From Portibacter lacus (GTDB lineage Bacteria; Bacteroidota; Bacteroidia; Chitinophagales; Saprospiraceae), in contig NZ_JAJNKA010000013.1 of assembly GCF_021533215.1 (NCBI RefSeq), forward strand, positions 124,001 through 188,000: 64,000 bases of DNA. Direction: 5' to 3'. The notes beneath the pieces are model-generated. The model saw nothing but the letters and a program-made list of their open reading frames with translations, ran no database searches and was not told where the DNA came from. The stretch's first letter is position 1, and the number at the start of each line of letters is the position of its first letter. The translations under genes were made by a program, and so were the position numbers. Positions 16,861-26,031 of this stretch are shown here, piece by piece.

Positions 16861-19715
16861 TATCTTCCTGTAGGTGACCAGTGAATCGCATCATCATCTA
16901 GAATCCTAGTGACGTTAAATTCTTCAAGACCCAATTTAGCTAAAGGTTTAGAACCACAATTTTTCAAGAAGGCACCATCACTTGTAGAAGATGGTGTTTC
17001 AGCTGCAGCATTAATCGTATAATTATTGCCATTTTTCTGAACTACTTTTTCAGTAAAATTAAAGCTAATGTTCATATCGACCGCATTTCCTAAGTTATGC
17101 TTACTTAGACTTCCACCCATTTCATCTTTTACACCTCTTGCCGCCCGAGTTCCAATTCTAAACTCACCTCTAACGATATCGGCTTGGGATTTAGACTTAG
17201 CAACATCTATGGTTCCATCTTCCTTATAATGAATCCAGTCCACAGGTAATCCATATCTTATACTTTGGGCTTGGGCTCTCTGGAGTTGATCTTCTGATCC
17301 TTTAGAAGCTCTGATTGCCGAATCGAAAACCATAGATCTAAGTGGATGCCGTAATCCAGCAGTGATAGACGTAGACATACCATTCTCTCCTAAGAAATCC
17401 ATGAAACTTTGCAGATTAGAACCAAATGTAGTTCCTAAATCTGCTACATTTGTTGAATTAGGGAAAAATTGGTCCACTACTGCTTTGACTCCGGAACCAC
17501 TCATTATAGTAGCAGCCCTAGAAGCTTCTGGATCTACCCGCTGCATAACATCTGAATAGTCCTCACCTCCATCCTTTTCATATTGATCAGCATGATCCGA
17601 TGGATTCCAAAACTGAGCGTATAGATTTCCCATACTCGTCCAGTTCTCTATTGTACCTCCGCTTTGCTCGTATTTTACTTTTCCAATATTGATCTTATTC
17701 GTCTTTCCTGTTGGCAGGACTTCCTTAGTTTCTAGAAGGGTTACTTTAGTCCACTTCGTAATGGTTGGTTTACCAGATTTCGGATCGCCATTACTATCTC
17801 TAATGATAGCGTTGCCGTCAAATATCGTGTATTGGTCCTCCACTTTTTCTTCTTCCTTTTCATCAAGGTCGCCATCATTGTCAGGTACCTTTTCTGGTGC
17901 CGACTTTATGTCTAAAATTGCATCTACACGTTCTTTTGCTTTAAGGTTTCCTCCTCGTTTTGTTGAGTTTAGATAACCACCAAGTTCAGAGCTCATCTTT
18001 TCTAACACTTGAACATCAAATTCATTCAATTCGTTATCAGAAGATTGGTCAACTAAACTGCATGCGAGGTTGTCCCGCTGGTACCAGTATAATTTCGAGA
18101 AAAGGTTGAGTACTGAATTTGGATGAGTAGCACAGAAAGGCTTAACCATTTCAGCCATTTTCTTTAGGTCAATGTCTCCATTATCATACATCTCATATAT
18201 CTCATTCAATCCCGCTTTTTCTTCCGTAGCTCCTTCTTCTGTTTCACCACCTTGTTCTTGTTCTGGCTCTTGGTCTGGGGTTTCTTTTGCTGGTGCTTTA
18301 ATTGCGATTAATCGCGTTTCAGTTCCACCACCTACTTCGACTAAACCATCAGCACCTTTCCAGTATGTCAATTGAAATTTTTTCACATAATCACCAATGG
18401 TTGTTTCATCAAGTGACTGCATAACAGCTGCATATTCATCAGGCGTAATCGTACCGTTAAGCACGAGTCTCGCCATTACTTTATCAACATCTGATTTCTT
18501 ATTTGGTGCTCCGTATCCTACGTTGGTAGAAATAAGTCTTTCTTTAGCAAGATGTGTATCAAGATCTACACCTACTGATTCTTTTAATAGTTCACCAGTT
18601 TGATCACTATCTGCAAGCATTTCATCCTTTGTTTTTACATCGTCTGAAACGACAATTTCTTTCCCTGCATCTTGCTGTTCTACAAGTTCTCCAAGTATCT
18701 TTCCAAAACGAGTGAAAACTTGTTCTGTCCAATTTTTATCTTTTTTATCTCCTCCAGAATGTAGCGCTACAACATCCTTCGTCGCTTTTATTTGTGCGGA
18801 TTTTGACTTGCCTTCACAAGCTTCAGCTATTTCCTTATTATACTTACGCGCACCTCCTGCACCACGCCAATAGTTCAAGTAAACCATTACTTCTACGACT
18901 GCAGGATGGAATTTATCCATGTCGATTCCACTTTCATATTCTGGAATGGTAAGGTCTAATAATTTTAATGCCTGTTCCTTCGTAATCATCATCCCAGTGT
19001 TCCGAAGTTTAGAGGTCATCTCAGCGGCTTTTACCCCTTTAAGACCAGCAGCATCAGATAAGCTTTCAGCATCTGCCTCCGGAAATCCAGCATTGATTAA
19101 TCTTGTTCGTACATCTGCTTTCACTCTACTTCCCATATCATATCCGTATCCAATTGTTAGACCTGAGTTATTAGGATAAGTTCCTAAGACATGTCCTGAG
19201 GGTAGGGTTTCGGTGTAAGCAGAATTATTGTAAATAGATCTTTTGGCACTTCTTACATAGGTTCCAGATGACCGTTTCACGAATCGGTCATTTTCATCTT
19301 TATTGTACTTAGCAACGTTGCCATTTGCTTTTTCAGCATCTGTTGCAGGTTTGAAAACTGCGAGATTCTCAGGCATGTGTGGTCTTCGGACATCGTGTTT
19401 TCCACCATCCATAAAACCTTCTATTCCTAATTGCATAAAGCCTTTAGAAATCTCGTAAGTTTCTTTTTCTGGACTATCGCCTTCTGGATTCGCAGCTGTT
19501 TTTTCTTGTTCAGACTCTTGTTTAGCGCCTGCTACTTGAGGTTCATTTAATTGGAATGGTGCATCTGCCTCACCATTAGATTGGCTGCCTTCGTTTTCAG
19601 CTTTAAGCTGAAGAACAGGCGGCGCCATTTGTAATTCATCTTGATTTTCGGCTTCCTCAGATTCACCATTAGGCGAAGAGGATTTGATAAAGTTTCTACT
19701 ACCCCTAAATTTCAT
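16860..19715 (-). CDS. Two-domain peptidoglycan hydrolase, putative antibacterial effector
   Basis: A 951-residue protein without a signal peptide. Residues 1-90 are disordered and acidic with short motifs APPVLQL and APFQLN, resembling the N-termini of Bacteroidota proteins linked to contractile injection systems. Residues about 158-345 contain SGLTIGYGYDMG and look like a pesticin/T4-lysozyme-like muramidase. Residues 395-472 resemble a peptidoglycan-binding domain, followed by a Gln/Glu linker and an SH3-like region. The C-terminus is an M15 peptidase with HNLGNAVD (His873, Asp880) and DDDAIHW (Asp942, His945), the expected zinc ligands and catalytic acid. It would cut both glycan and peptide bonds. 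Two lipoprotein genes follow directly. How it is exported is not visible; a housekeeping autolysin is less likely without a signal peptide. Confidence 0.7.
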   Translation of the reverse strand: MKFRGSRNFIKSSSPNGESEEAENQDELQMAPPVLQLKAENEGSQSNGEADAPFQLNEPQVAGAKQESEQEKTAANPEGDSPEKETYEISKGFMQLGIEGFMDGGKHDVRRPHMPENLAVFKPATDAEKANGNVAKYNKDENDRFVKRSSGTYVRSAKRSIYNNSAYTETLPSGHVLGTYPNNSGLTIGYGYDMGSRVKADVRTRLINAGFPEADAESLSDAAGLKGVKAAEMTSKLRNTGMMITKEQALKLLDLTIPEYESGIDMDKFHPAVVEVMVYLNYWRGAGGARKYNKEIAEACEGKSKSAQIKATKDVVALHSGGDKKDKNWTEQVFTRFGKILGELVEQQDAGKEIVVSDDVKTKDEMLADSDQTGELLKESVGVDLDTHLAKERLISTNVGYGAPNKKSDVDKVMARLVLNGTITPDEYAAVMQSLDETTIGDYVKKFQLTYWKGADGLVEVGGGTETRLIAIKAPAKETPDQEPEQEQGGETEEGATEEKAGLNEIYEMYDNGDIDLKKMAEMVKPFCATHPNSVLNLFSKLYWYQRDNLACSLVDQSSDNELNEFDVQVLEKMSSELGGYLNSTKRGGNLKAKERVDAILDIKSAPEKVPDNDGDLDEKEEEKVEDQYTIFDGNAIIRDSNGDPKSGKPTITKWTKVTLLETKEVLPTGKTNKINIGKVKYEQSGGTIENWTSMGNLYAQFWNPSDHADQYEKDGGEDYSDVMQRVDPEASRAATIMSGSGVKAVVDQFFPNSTNVADLGTTFGSNLQSFMDFLGENGMSTSITAGLRHPLRSMVFDSAIRASKGSEDQLQRAQAQSIRYGLPVDWIHYKEDGTIDVAKSKSQADIVRGEFRIGTRAARGVKDEMGGSLSKHNLGNAVDMNISFNFTEKVVQKNGNNYTINAAAETPSSTSDGAFLKNCGSKPLAKLGLEEFNVTRILDDDAIHWSPTGR

Positions 19716-19924
19716 TGTGGTAAAATAGGATATTTAAACTTTATTGTCAATGCGATAAATGTTAAGTTCTATAAAGAAGAGCTTGTCATAATTTACTGAG
19801 CTCAGATAACTCATTAATATTCAATGTTCAACAAAACGGACGTGTTGCGTTTTTTTTATAAATATAATGCTAAAATTTATCGAATTCCGTGTTTGATTTC
19901 TTCAGTAGAACATTAATTGTAATA

Positions 19925-20371
19925 TTAAAAGTACAATCTGACTCCTAATCCACCACCAAGATCCACGTTCGTTTTATCTAAAAGCGCTAACCTAGGTGTA
20001 ACTCTTAAGTAAATTTCGAGTTGTCGGTAAACCATACTTAGACCTCCTGTTGCACTGATTCCTAGATCTATGGCATCCTTGAGTTCTTTATTATCAATAA
20101 TTCCTACAAAAGCACCTGGTCCATATATGAAATGCAAATATTCAGAACCACCAATGTGTTTGTAATAAAGAGCATGAGCATTGACATAGAAAAACTTATC
20201 TAGATCCCAAGCAGCAAGAATATCCACCGTTGGACCTGCATTTCTATAAAAGTTTAAGGAAAGTCCCGAAGGTTCACCAAACTGTAATCCGATTCCCACA
20301 TCACCAGAACTCCTTTGAGCATTTGCAGTTAAGAGTGTAAGCGAGATTAGTATTGATAATATGTATTTCAT
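19925..20371 (-). CDS. Small outer-membrane beta-barrel-like protein
   Basis: A 148-residue protein with a cleavable signal (MKYILSILISLTLLTANAQ). The mature chain alternates polar and hydrophobic residues in short strands (VGIGLQFGEPSGLSLNFY, YVNAHALYYKHI, GISATGGLSMVYRQLEIYLRV) and ends in the aromatic-terminated strand LGVRLYF, typical of outer-membrane barrels. The length suits a barrel of about eight strands. No specific family is recognised. The roughly 200 bases between it and the effector gene show nothing definite. Confidence 0.65.
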   Translation of the reverse strand: MKYILSILISLTLLTANAQRSSGDVGIGLQFGEPSGLSLNFYRNAGPTVDILAAWDLDKFFYVNAHALYYKHIGGSEYLHFIYGPGAFVGIIDNKELKDAIDLGISATGGLSMVYRQLEIYLRVTPRLALLDKTNVDLGGGLGVRLYF

Positions 20372-20460
20372 CTTTCGTTTTTATTTAAGAAAGATAGGAT
20401 ACATATTTTTTGTTCGATTTAGTGCTAAGCTATTTATAATGGTATAGCTATCGTTAATCT

Positions 20461-20494
20461 AAAAATAGCGCTGCAAATCTAATTGCAACGCTAT
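20461..20494 (-). terminator. Rho-independent terminator of pckA
   Basis: On the minus strand an approximately 11-base stem (ATAGCGTTGCA against TGCAGCGCTAT, one mismatch) is followed at once by TTTTT. It lies 26 bases after the pckA stop codon. Confidence 0.75.
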
Positions 20495-20519
20495 GGTTTT
20501 TCTACTTTAATTCTCGAAA

Positions 20520-22082
20520 TTATATTTCTGGTCCAGCAGCTACAATTTCTTTACTGGCTTGAGCTGCATATTTCTGAAAATTCTTTTCAAATCTCGCCGC
20601 TAAGTTCTTGGCTTGTTTGTCAAATTCTTCCTCATTTCTCCAAGTATCTCTTGGGTTCAGAATCGCATTCGGAACATCCGGGCAAGTCTTCGGAATCTGC
20701 AAATTAAAAATAGGCATCGTTTGATATTCTACACTTACTAATTTTCCAGTTAATGCAGCTTTAATCATAGACCTTGTAAATGCTAATTCCATTCTAGAGC
20801 CTTCTCCATAAGGGCCACCTGTCCAGCCGGTATTAATCAACCATACGTCGATCGTTCCTTCACCAGAATCTGTCCCTTTTTCAATTTTCGCTCCTAGTAA
20901 ATCAGCATATTTTGTTGGATGCAGTGGTAAGAAAGGTGCGCCAAAACAAGCAGAGAATGTTGCTTGTGGTTCCACAATTCCTTCTTCTGTTCCAGCGATC
21001 TTTGCGGTGTAACCACTAATAAAATGATACATCGCTTGCTCCTTCGTTAACTTGGAAATCGGAGGCAATACACCGAAAGCATCACAGGTTAAGAAGAATA
21101 TATTTTCAGGAAGGTCACCTCTTGAATTGTACATAATGTTATCGATGTGATAGATCGGATAACTTACCCTTGTATTCTGGGTGAGAGACACATCTTCATA
21201 ATCGACCGTTCTTCCATCTTCTTTGAAACCCACATTCTCCAGCAATGCTCCGAATTTTATAGCACTCCAGATTTGTGGTTCCTTAGAAGCAGATAAATCG
21301 ATGGTTTTCGCATAACATCCACCTTCAAAATTGAAAACAGAAGAATTAGACCATCCGTGTTCATCATCTCCGATTAATCGTCGATCAGGATCATTCGAAA
21401 GCGTCGTTTTCCCAGTTCCAGAAAGACCGAAAAATAATGCCGTATCTCCTTGTGTCCCTACATTCGCAGAACAGTGCATCGGAAGAACATTATGCTCCAC
21501 TGGTAATATAAAATTCAACGCAGAAAAAATCCCTTTTTTAATTTCACCTGTGTAAGCAGTGCCACCAATGATGATGACTCGCTTTGTGAAATTAATGATA
21601 GAATAATTATTCTGACGTGTACCATTCACTTTCGGATCGGCTTCTACTCCTGGAAATGCATAGACATTCCAGTCTGCTTGAAATCCAATTAATTCCTTGG
21701 TACTTGGCCTAAGAAACATATTGTATGCAAACATAGATTGCCATGGAAATTCAGCATGAACTCTAACCTTTAGCTTGTAATTCGGATTAGCGCACGCGTG
21801 AGCATCTCTCGTGTAGATTGCATCGAGTCCATCCATGTATTTCATGGTTTTTTCGAATAACTCGTCGTAGTGCTTTTCAGAGATAGGGATGTTAATTTCA
21901 CCCCAATCTACAACATCAGTTGTAATCTCATCTTTAACGATGAATCTGTCCTTTGGGGACCGTCCAGTGAACTTACCCGTATTAACGACGAGTGCACCAG
22001 AACTACTTAATTTTCCTTGATCCTTTTTGATGGATTCTTCCACCAATGCGGCTGGGAACAAGTTGTTTTTAATTCTTGTCAT
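20520..22082 (-). CDS. pckA: Phosphoenolpyruvate carboxykinase (ATP)
   Basis: A 520-residue ATP-dependent PEP carboxykinase, which converts oxaloacetate and ATP to PEP, CO2 and ADP at the first committed step of gluconeogenesis. Visible motifs are TGRSPKDRFIV (39-49), GGTAYTGEIKKG, the kinase-1a loop GLSGTGKT (219-226), the metal-binding DPDRRLIGDDEHGW (231-244), and the adenine/phosphate-binding NTRVSYPI segment. Length is normal. A typical Bacteroidota promoter lies just upstream and a clear terminator follows, so it is probably monocistronic. In this organism it would feed carbon from TCA intermediates, for instance succinyl-CoA made by the 26-39 kb operon, into sugars. Confidence 0.97.
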   Translation of the reverse strand: MTRIKNNLFPAALVEESIKKDQGKLSSSGALVVNTGKFTGRSPKDRFIVKDEITTDVVDWGEINIPISEKHYDELFEKTMKYMDGLDAIYTRDAHACANPNYKLKVRVHAEFPWQSMFAYNMFLRPSTKELIGFQADWNVYAFPGVEADPKVNGTRQNNYSIINFTKRVIIIGGTAYTGEIKKGIFSALNFILPVEHNVLPMHCSANVGTQGDTALFFGLSGTGKTTLSNDPDRRLIGDDEHGWSNSSVFNFEGGCYAKTIDLSASKEPQIWSAIKFGALLENVGFKEDGRTVDYEDVSLTQNTRVSYPIYHIDNIMYNSRGDLPENIFFLTCDAFGVLPPISKLTKEQAMYHFISGYTAKIAGTEEGIVEPQATFSACFGAPFLPLHPTKYADLLGAKIEKGTDSGEGTIDVWLINTGWTGGPYGEGSRMELAFTRSMIKAALTGKLVSVEYQTMPIFNLQIPKTCPDVPNAILNPRDTWRNEEEFDKQAKNLAARFEKNFQKYAAQASKEIVAAGPEI

Positions 22083-22104
22083 TAGTTTCTTTTTCTTTCG
22101 AGTG

Positions 22105-22135
22105 CAAAGGTATTTTTTTACTTTAAATTCTGCAA
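22105..22135 (-). promoter_or_regulatory. pckA promoter (TTG-N20-TACCTTTG)
   Basis: On the minus strand TTG (22133-22135) is followed after 20 bases by TACCTTTG (22105-22112), matching the Bacteroidota TAnnTTTG promoter. The -33 element lies within the last codons of the upstream aminotransferase gene. Transcription should start near 22099, giving a 5' leader of about 17 bases. Confidence 0.7.
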
Positions 22136-23290
22136 TATATGTGCTACTCTTTCTATTTCTTCTTTGGTATTGTAATAATGTAATGATAATCTATTGCTGG
22201 AATCAATATTTTTATTGTTCATATCAGATAAAGATGTGAAAGGCAGACAGATAGAACTGTTTACTTTGTGCGCTTGTAAGTGTTGATGAATCTCTTCGGA
22301 GGTGTTTTTATTAGAGGTCAATGTTATAATTCCACTCCATTCATGACCTGGCCCATCTTGAATCGTTACACCTTCTATATTTCGGAATTTTTCTCTTGCA
22401 AACTCCGCTAATGATTTAATTCGCTTCCAAATGTTTTCAATTCCTAATTCATTAGCATATCGAATGGCTTCTTGGAAACCCATCATTGTTGCATATGGTT
22501 TTTCAAAGCATTCAAACATCTTAGAGGTATAATTGAGTTCGTATTTTTGTTCAGATTCCCAATTGGCCCCAATGGCCTCAAGCATGTAGGGATCTAGTTT
22601 GGGGTATATGTTTTTATTGGCATATAAAAAGCCCATTCCTCTAGGACCTCGAAGATATTTTCTACTTGTTGCAGTAAGGAAATCGCAGTGAACTTCATCG
22701 ACATAAGTCGGATATTGACCTATAGACTGGCAACTATCTATCATGTAAAAAGCACCATGGTTCTTGGTGATTTCTCCGATCTCTGCGACAGGAGCAATAG
22801 CACCCGAACTTGTTGGCATGTGCGTTATAGAGACTAATTTTGTTTTCTTGCTCAGTGATTTTTTTAACAATTCAATGTCCACTGGACCTTGGTCGTTGCC
22901 TGGAATAGTTATGATCTGAACGCCTTTGTCATTTTTCAACTTAAGGTAGTTCAAAAAGTTATTGCTGTATTCTATTTCGCTTGTAATAATTTCATCATCT
23001 GGGGAGAAAGGGATCGCATAAAGTGCTTTAGAAAAAGCAGTGGAAGCATTATCCGTTATAGCGATTTCGTCAACTTCAGACCTAATAAGCTTTGCAATCT
23101 CAGTATATATTCCATTAATATCTTCAGTGTGTTTGGCTGCCATTTCGTATCCGCCTACATATTCTTCTTCTGTGAGAAAAGCTTTAATAGCCTGATTTAC
23201 GATTCTAGGAGGTAAAGATGCGCCTGCGTTGTTAAAGTGAATAATGTTTTCGCAGTTCAAAGTATCTTTCCTTATTTTGTCGATATCCAT
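22118..23290 (-). CDS. Class V aminotransferase-fold PLP enzyme
   Basis: A 390-residue fold-type I PLP enzyme of the aminotransferase class V group. The N-terminal FNNAGASLPP resembles the substrate/phosphate region. ITDNAS (78-83) binds PLP phosphate, Asp185 and Gln188 (MIDSCQSIG) contact the ring, and Lys211 in TSRKYLRGPRG forms the Schiff base. The last motif resembles cysteine desulfurases, EgtE-type C-S lyases and isopenicillin-N-epimerase-like proteins. It lacks a clear desulfurase cysteine loop, so desulfurase activity is not supported. Substrate unknown. It is divergent from the secreted-protein gene at 23317, with 26 bases between them. Confidence 0.75.
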   Translation of the reverse strand: MDIDKIRKDTLNCENIIHFNNAGASLPPRIVNQAIKAFLTEEEYVGGYEMAAKHTEDINGIYTEIAKLIRSEVDEIAITDNASTAFSKALYAIPFSPDDEIITSEIEYSNNFLNYLKLKNDKGVQIITIPGNDQGPVDIELLKKSLSKKTKLVSITHMPTSSGAIAPVAEIGEITKNHGAFYMIDSCQSIGQYPTYVDEVHCDFLTATSRKYLRGPRGMGFLYANKNIYPKLDPYMLEAIGANWESEQKYELNYTSKMFECFEKPYATMMGFQEAIRYANELGIENIWKRIKSLAEFAREKFRNIEGVTIQDGPGHEWSGIITLTSNKNTSEEIHQHLQAHKVNSSICLPFTSLSDMNNKNIDSSNRLSLHYYNTKEEIERVAHILQNLK

Positions 23291-23316
23291 AATAAAGATT
23301 TAATTGTACAATACAT

Positions 23317-24528
23317 ATGTTAAAGAAAGGTTTACTACAAATATGCTTTTTATTATTTTCAATTGTTGTTATTGGTCAAGTGAAATTTGAACCAGGATAC
23401 TATATCAAAGAATCTGGAGAAAAAATAGAAGGGTATATTTTGAATATTGATTGGAAGAATAATCCTACTTCTTTCAATTTTAAGGAAACAGCTGAGGGTG
23501 ATGATGTGGAAATCAGCATAGAAGATGCTTTAGAATATGGAGTAGATGGATTTTCAGCTTATCAACGACATGTAGTTAAAGTAGATCAGTCGCTGAATAA
23601 TAGGACAGGGTTGTCATCTGAAAGAAACCCGAATTACAAAGAAGAAACGCTATTTTTAAAAATTCTGGTAGACAGTAACATTGGCTTGCTGAAATATGAA
23701 AGCAATCAATATGTTAGGTTTTTTTACAGGGAAGGCAAGAATGTACCAGTTCAATTAATTTATAAAAAGTATTACAAGACTTCTGATAGAATCGCGGAGA
23801 ATGTAGATTTTCAGCAGCAGATTAAAAATTTAGCTGGCCAGACATTTATGAGTGCTAGTAAAGTGAATAGTCTGAAGTACACGGAGAAAAGTTTGGTCCA
23901 GGTATTCAAGGATATCAATGTAGGACAAGGGGCCGAATACACATCATATAGTTCTGAGCGTGTGCATCTCATTCCAATATATTCATTTGTGGTTGGGAGT
24001 CGATATTTGAACAATGAGATTAAGAATTCGTCTTCAAATTTTAAAGGTACAGCTGCTGCAAGTTTAAGTTACCTCTTAGGAGGAGAGGTAAAGATTGTTT
24101 TGCCATTTAGAAAGGATACTTGGAGCGTTTATATGGGGCTCTATTATCATAATCTTTCAGGCATGAGAGATATTGATTTTGTAAGTCAAAAGATTCCTCA
24201 ATCGCAAGGGATTTTAGATATTAAGTACAACACTTTGGAGTTGAACTTGGGTTTTAGACAACGTTTTTTTGCAAACTCAAAACCGAAATATTACTTTTTC
24301 GGTGCAGGTTCTCTTAATATTGCGATGCAGCGAAAATTTGAAATCTTGGATTATATTGATTTAGAACCAAATACGAGTCTTAATTATAACGTAGGGATTG
24401 GATGCAATATAGTGCCTAGTTTTACAATAGAAATTTCTTATGCAACACCGAGAAATTACTTAAATAGCTATACTTTTTGGGATACTGAACAGCAAGGTGT
24501 TGGATTATTATTGAAATATCAATTGTAG
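23317..24528 (+). CDS. Secreted protein, paralogue 1 of a tandem pair
   Basis: A 403-residue protein with a signal peptide (MLKKGLLQICFLLFSIVVIGQ). The N-terminal region begins VKFEPGYYIKESGEKIEGYI, a small beta module frequent in secreted Bacteroidota proteins. The C-terminal 200 residues read as alternating beta-strands ending GVGLLLKYQL, suggesting an outer-membrane barrel. No family function can be assigned. The next gene, 10 bases downstream, encodes a clear paralogue, sharing GLLKYESNQY versus SLLKYESNQY, YKKYYK, FQQQIKNL, and TEQQGVGLLLKY versus TEQQGIGLLVKY. Confidence 0.7.
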   Translation: MLKKGLLQICFLLFSIVVIGQVKFEPGYYIKESGEKIEGYILNIDWKNNPTSFNFKETAEGDDVEISIEDALEYGVDGFSAYQRHVVKVDQSLNNRTGLSSERNPNYKEETLFLKILVDSNIGLLKYESNQYVRFFYREGKNVPVQLIYKKYYKTSDRIAENVDFQQQIKNLAGQTFMSASKVNSLKYTEKSLVQVFKDINVGQGAEYTSYSSERVHLIPIYSFVVGSRYLNNEIKNSSSNFKGTAAASLSYLLGGEVKIVLPFRKDTWSVYMGLYYHNLSGMRDIDFVSQKIPQSQGILDIKYNTLELNLGFRQRFFANSKPKYYFFGAGSLNIAMQRKFEILDYIDLEPNTSLNYNVGIGCNIVPSFTIEISYATPRNYLNSYTFWDTEQQGVGLLLKYQL

Positions 24529-24538
24529 AGGAAAAATT

Positions 24539-25768
24539 ATGTTTAAAAAGACTTTAATACACCTATGTTTTTTATTCTTTTCATTGTCAGTCTTTGGGCA
24601 AATTAATTTTAAACAAGGTTACTACGTTAATACAACTGGAGAGAAAGTCGAAGGATTGATTTCTAATTCTGACTGGAGTGATCATCCTTCAGTTTTTTAT
24701 TTCAAATCCAGTCCAGAAAGTCTAAATGTTGAATTAGGGATAAATGATGCTATAGAATATGGAATAGAGGGGCAATCAAAATTTCAGAAACATATTGTGG
24801 ATATTGATAGATCATTGAGTAGCAGAGTAGGGATGTCTAATAAAAGAAATCCAATATTCGAAAAAGACACTTTGTTCTTAAGTGTGGTAATCGAAGGTTC
24901 TATCAGTTTGCTTAAGTATGAGAGCAATCAATATTTTAGATACTTCTATAAAGAAACGGGCAAAGCTCCCATACAACTAATCTATAAAAAATATTATAAA
25001 TCCTCAGATCAAATTGGCCAAAATAAAGAGTTTCAACAACAGATTAAGAACCTTTCTGTGAATGGATCTATGAGTGATTCAGAGATGGGCAGAATTCAAT
25101 ATAATGAGAGAAGTCTATTCAGAATATTTAAGGAGCTGAATGAAAAGAACCAGACAGATTACATTACTTTTGGAGAAGATAAGGTGAATCAGAAAATACA
25201 GTTTTATGCTGTTGGTGGTACCCGATATTTGAACAATGAAATAAAGGAATTTGCAAACTATTACTCGGGTAGTGTTCCATATGAATTTACTTTTCTTATG
25301 GGACTTGAAAGTGAGTTAATCTTACCCTTTAAGAACAATAGATGGAGCTTATATTTTGGAAGTTATTTTCATAGATATTCAGGTGAAAAAGAAATTGAAT
25401 ATTCAAGTAGAATAATACCAAAATCTGTTGGGACTATGAATATTTCTTATAATACAATAGAACTTAATTTTGGCGTTAGAAACCGAGTTTTCATAAATTC
25501 GAGGCCAGTTTTTTATATTTTTCCAGCAATTTCTTTAAATTTTCCAATTAATGGAACGATATCGTTTCCTGAGGATAACACTTATAAAATAAATACTTGT
25601 TTCAATTATAATATTGGAATGGGATATAATCCTACATCAAAGATCACGATTGAACTATCTTTTTCGACTCTAAAGGATTTTCTTCATAAAACAGAATACC
25701 AAACTGAACAGCAAGGCATCGGATTGTTAGTGAAGTACAATCTGAATAGACAGAAAAGTTCGGAATAA
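24539..25768 (+). CDS. Secreted protein, paralogue 2 of a tandem pair
   Basis: A 409-residue protein built like its upstream neighbour: signal peptide (MFKKTLIHLCFLFFSLSVFGQ), the INFKQGYYVNTTGEKVEGLI module, then a strand-rich C-terminal part ending LLVKYNLNRQKSSE. The ten-base gap indicates cotranscription. Divergence is spread along the whole length, so the duplication is not recent. The 263 bases after the stop contain imperfect inverted repeats (for example GGACAG and CTGTCC) but no clear terminator. Confidence 0.7.
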   Translation: MFKKTLIHLCFLFFSLSVFGQINFKQGYYVNTTGEKVEGLISNSDWSDHPSVFYFKSSPESLNVELGINDAIEYGIEGQSKFQKHIVDIDRSLSSRVGMSNKRNPIFEKDTLFLSVVIEGSISLLKYESNQYFRYFYKETGKAPIQLIYKKYYKSSDQIGQNKEFQQQIKNLSVNGSMSDSEMGRIQYNERSLFRIFKELNEKNQTDYITFGEDKVNQKIQFYAVGGTRYLNNEIKEFANYYSGSVPYEFTFLMGLESELILPFKNNRWSLYFGSYFHRYSGEKEIEYSSRIIPKSVGTMNISYNTIELNFGVRNRVFINSRPVFYIFPAISLNFPINGTISFPEDNTYKINTCFNYNIGMGYNPTSKITIELSFSTLKDFLHKTEYQTEQQGIGLLVKYNLNRQKSSE

Positions 25769-26031
25769 GGTAGACCCTAATATTTACATTCCAGTTTAGA
25801 AAATGAATAGGTAAGCTGGGAATGAAATGAAGAGACTGCTTAGCCATTTTATATAGGAACATTCAGCTTTTCAATCCTTACCATCGCTGTACATCTATGC
25901 TAGGCTTCCATCTAAAACTGGACAGGTCCGAATCTCAATTTTTTTTGTTAGCTATTTCTTCACTATTTCGGCTTAACTGTCCCTGCTCTTACATCTAGTT
26001 TAAAGGTCCAAAATAACTGCATGCTGTAACC

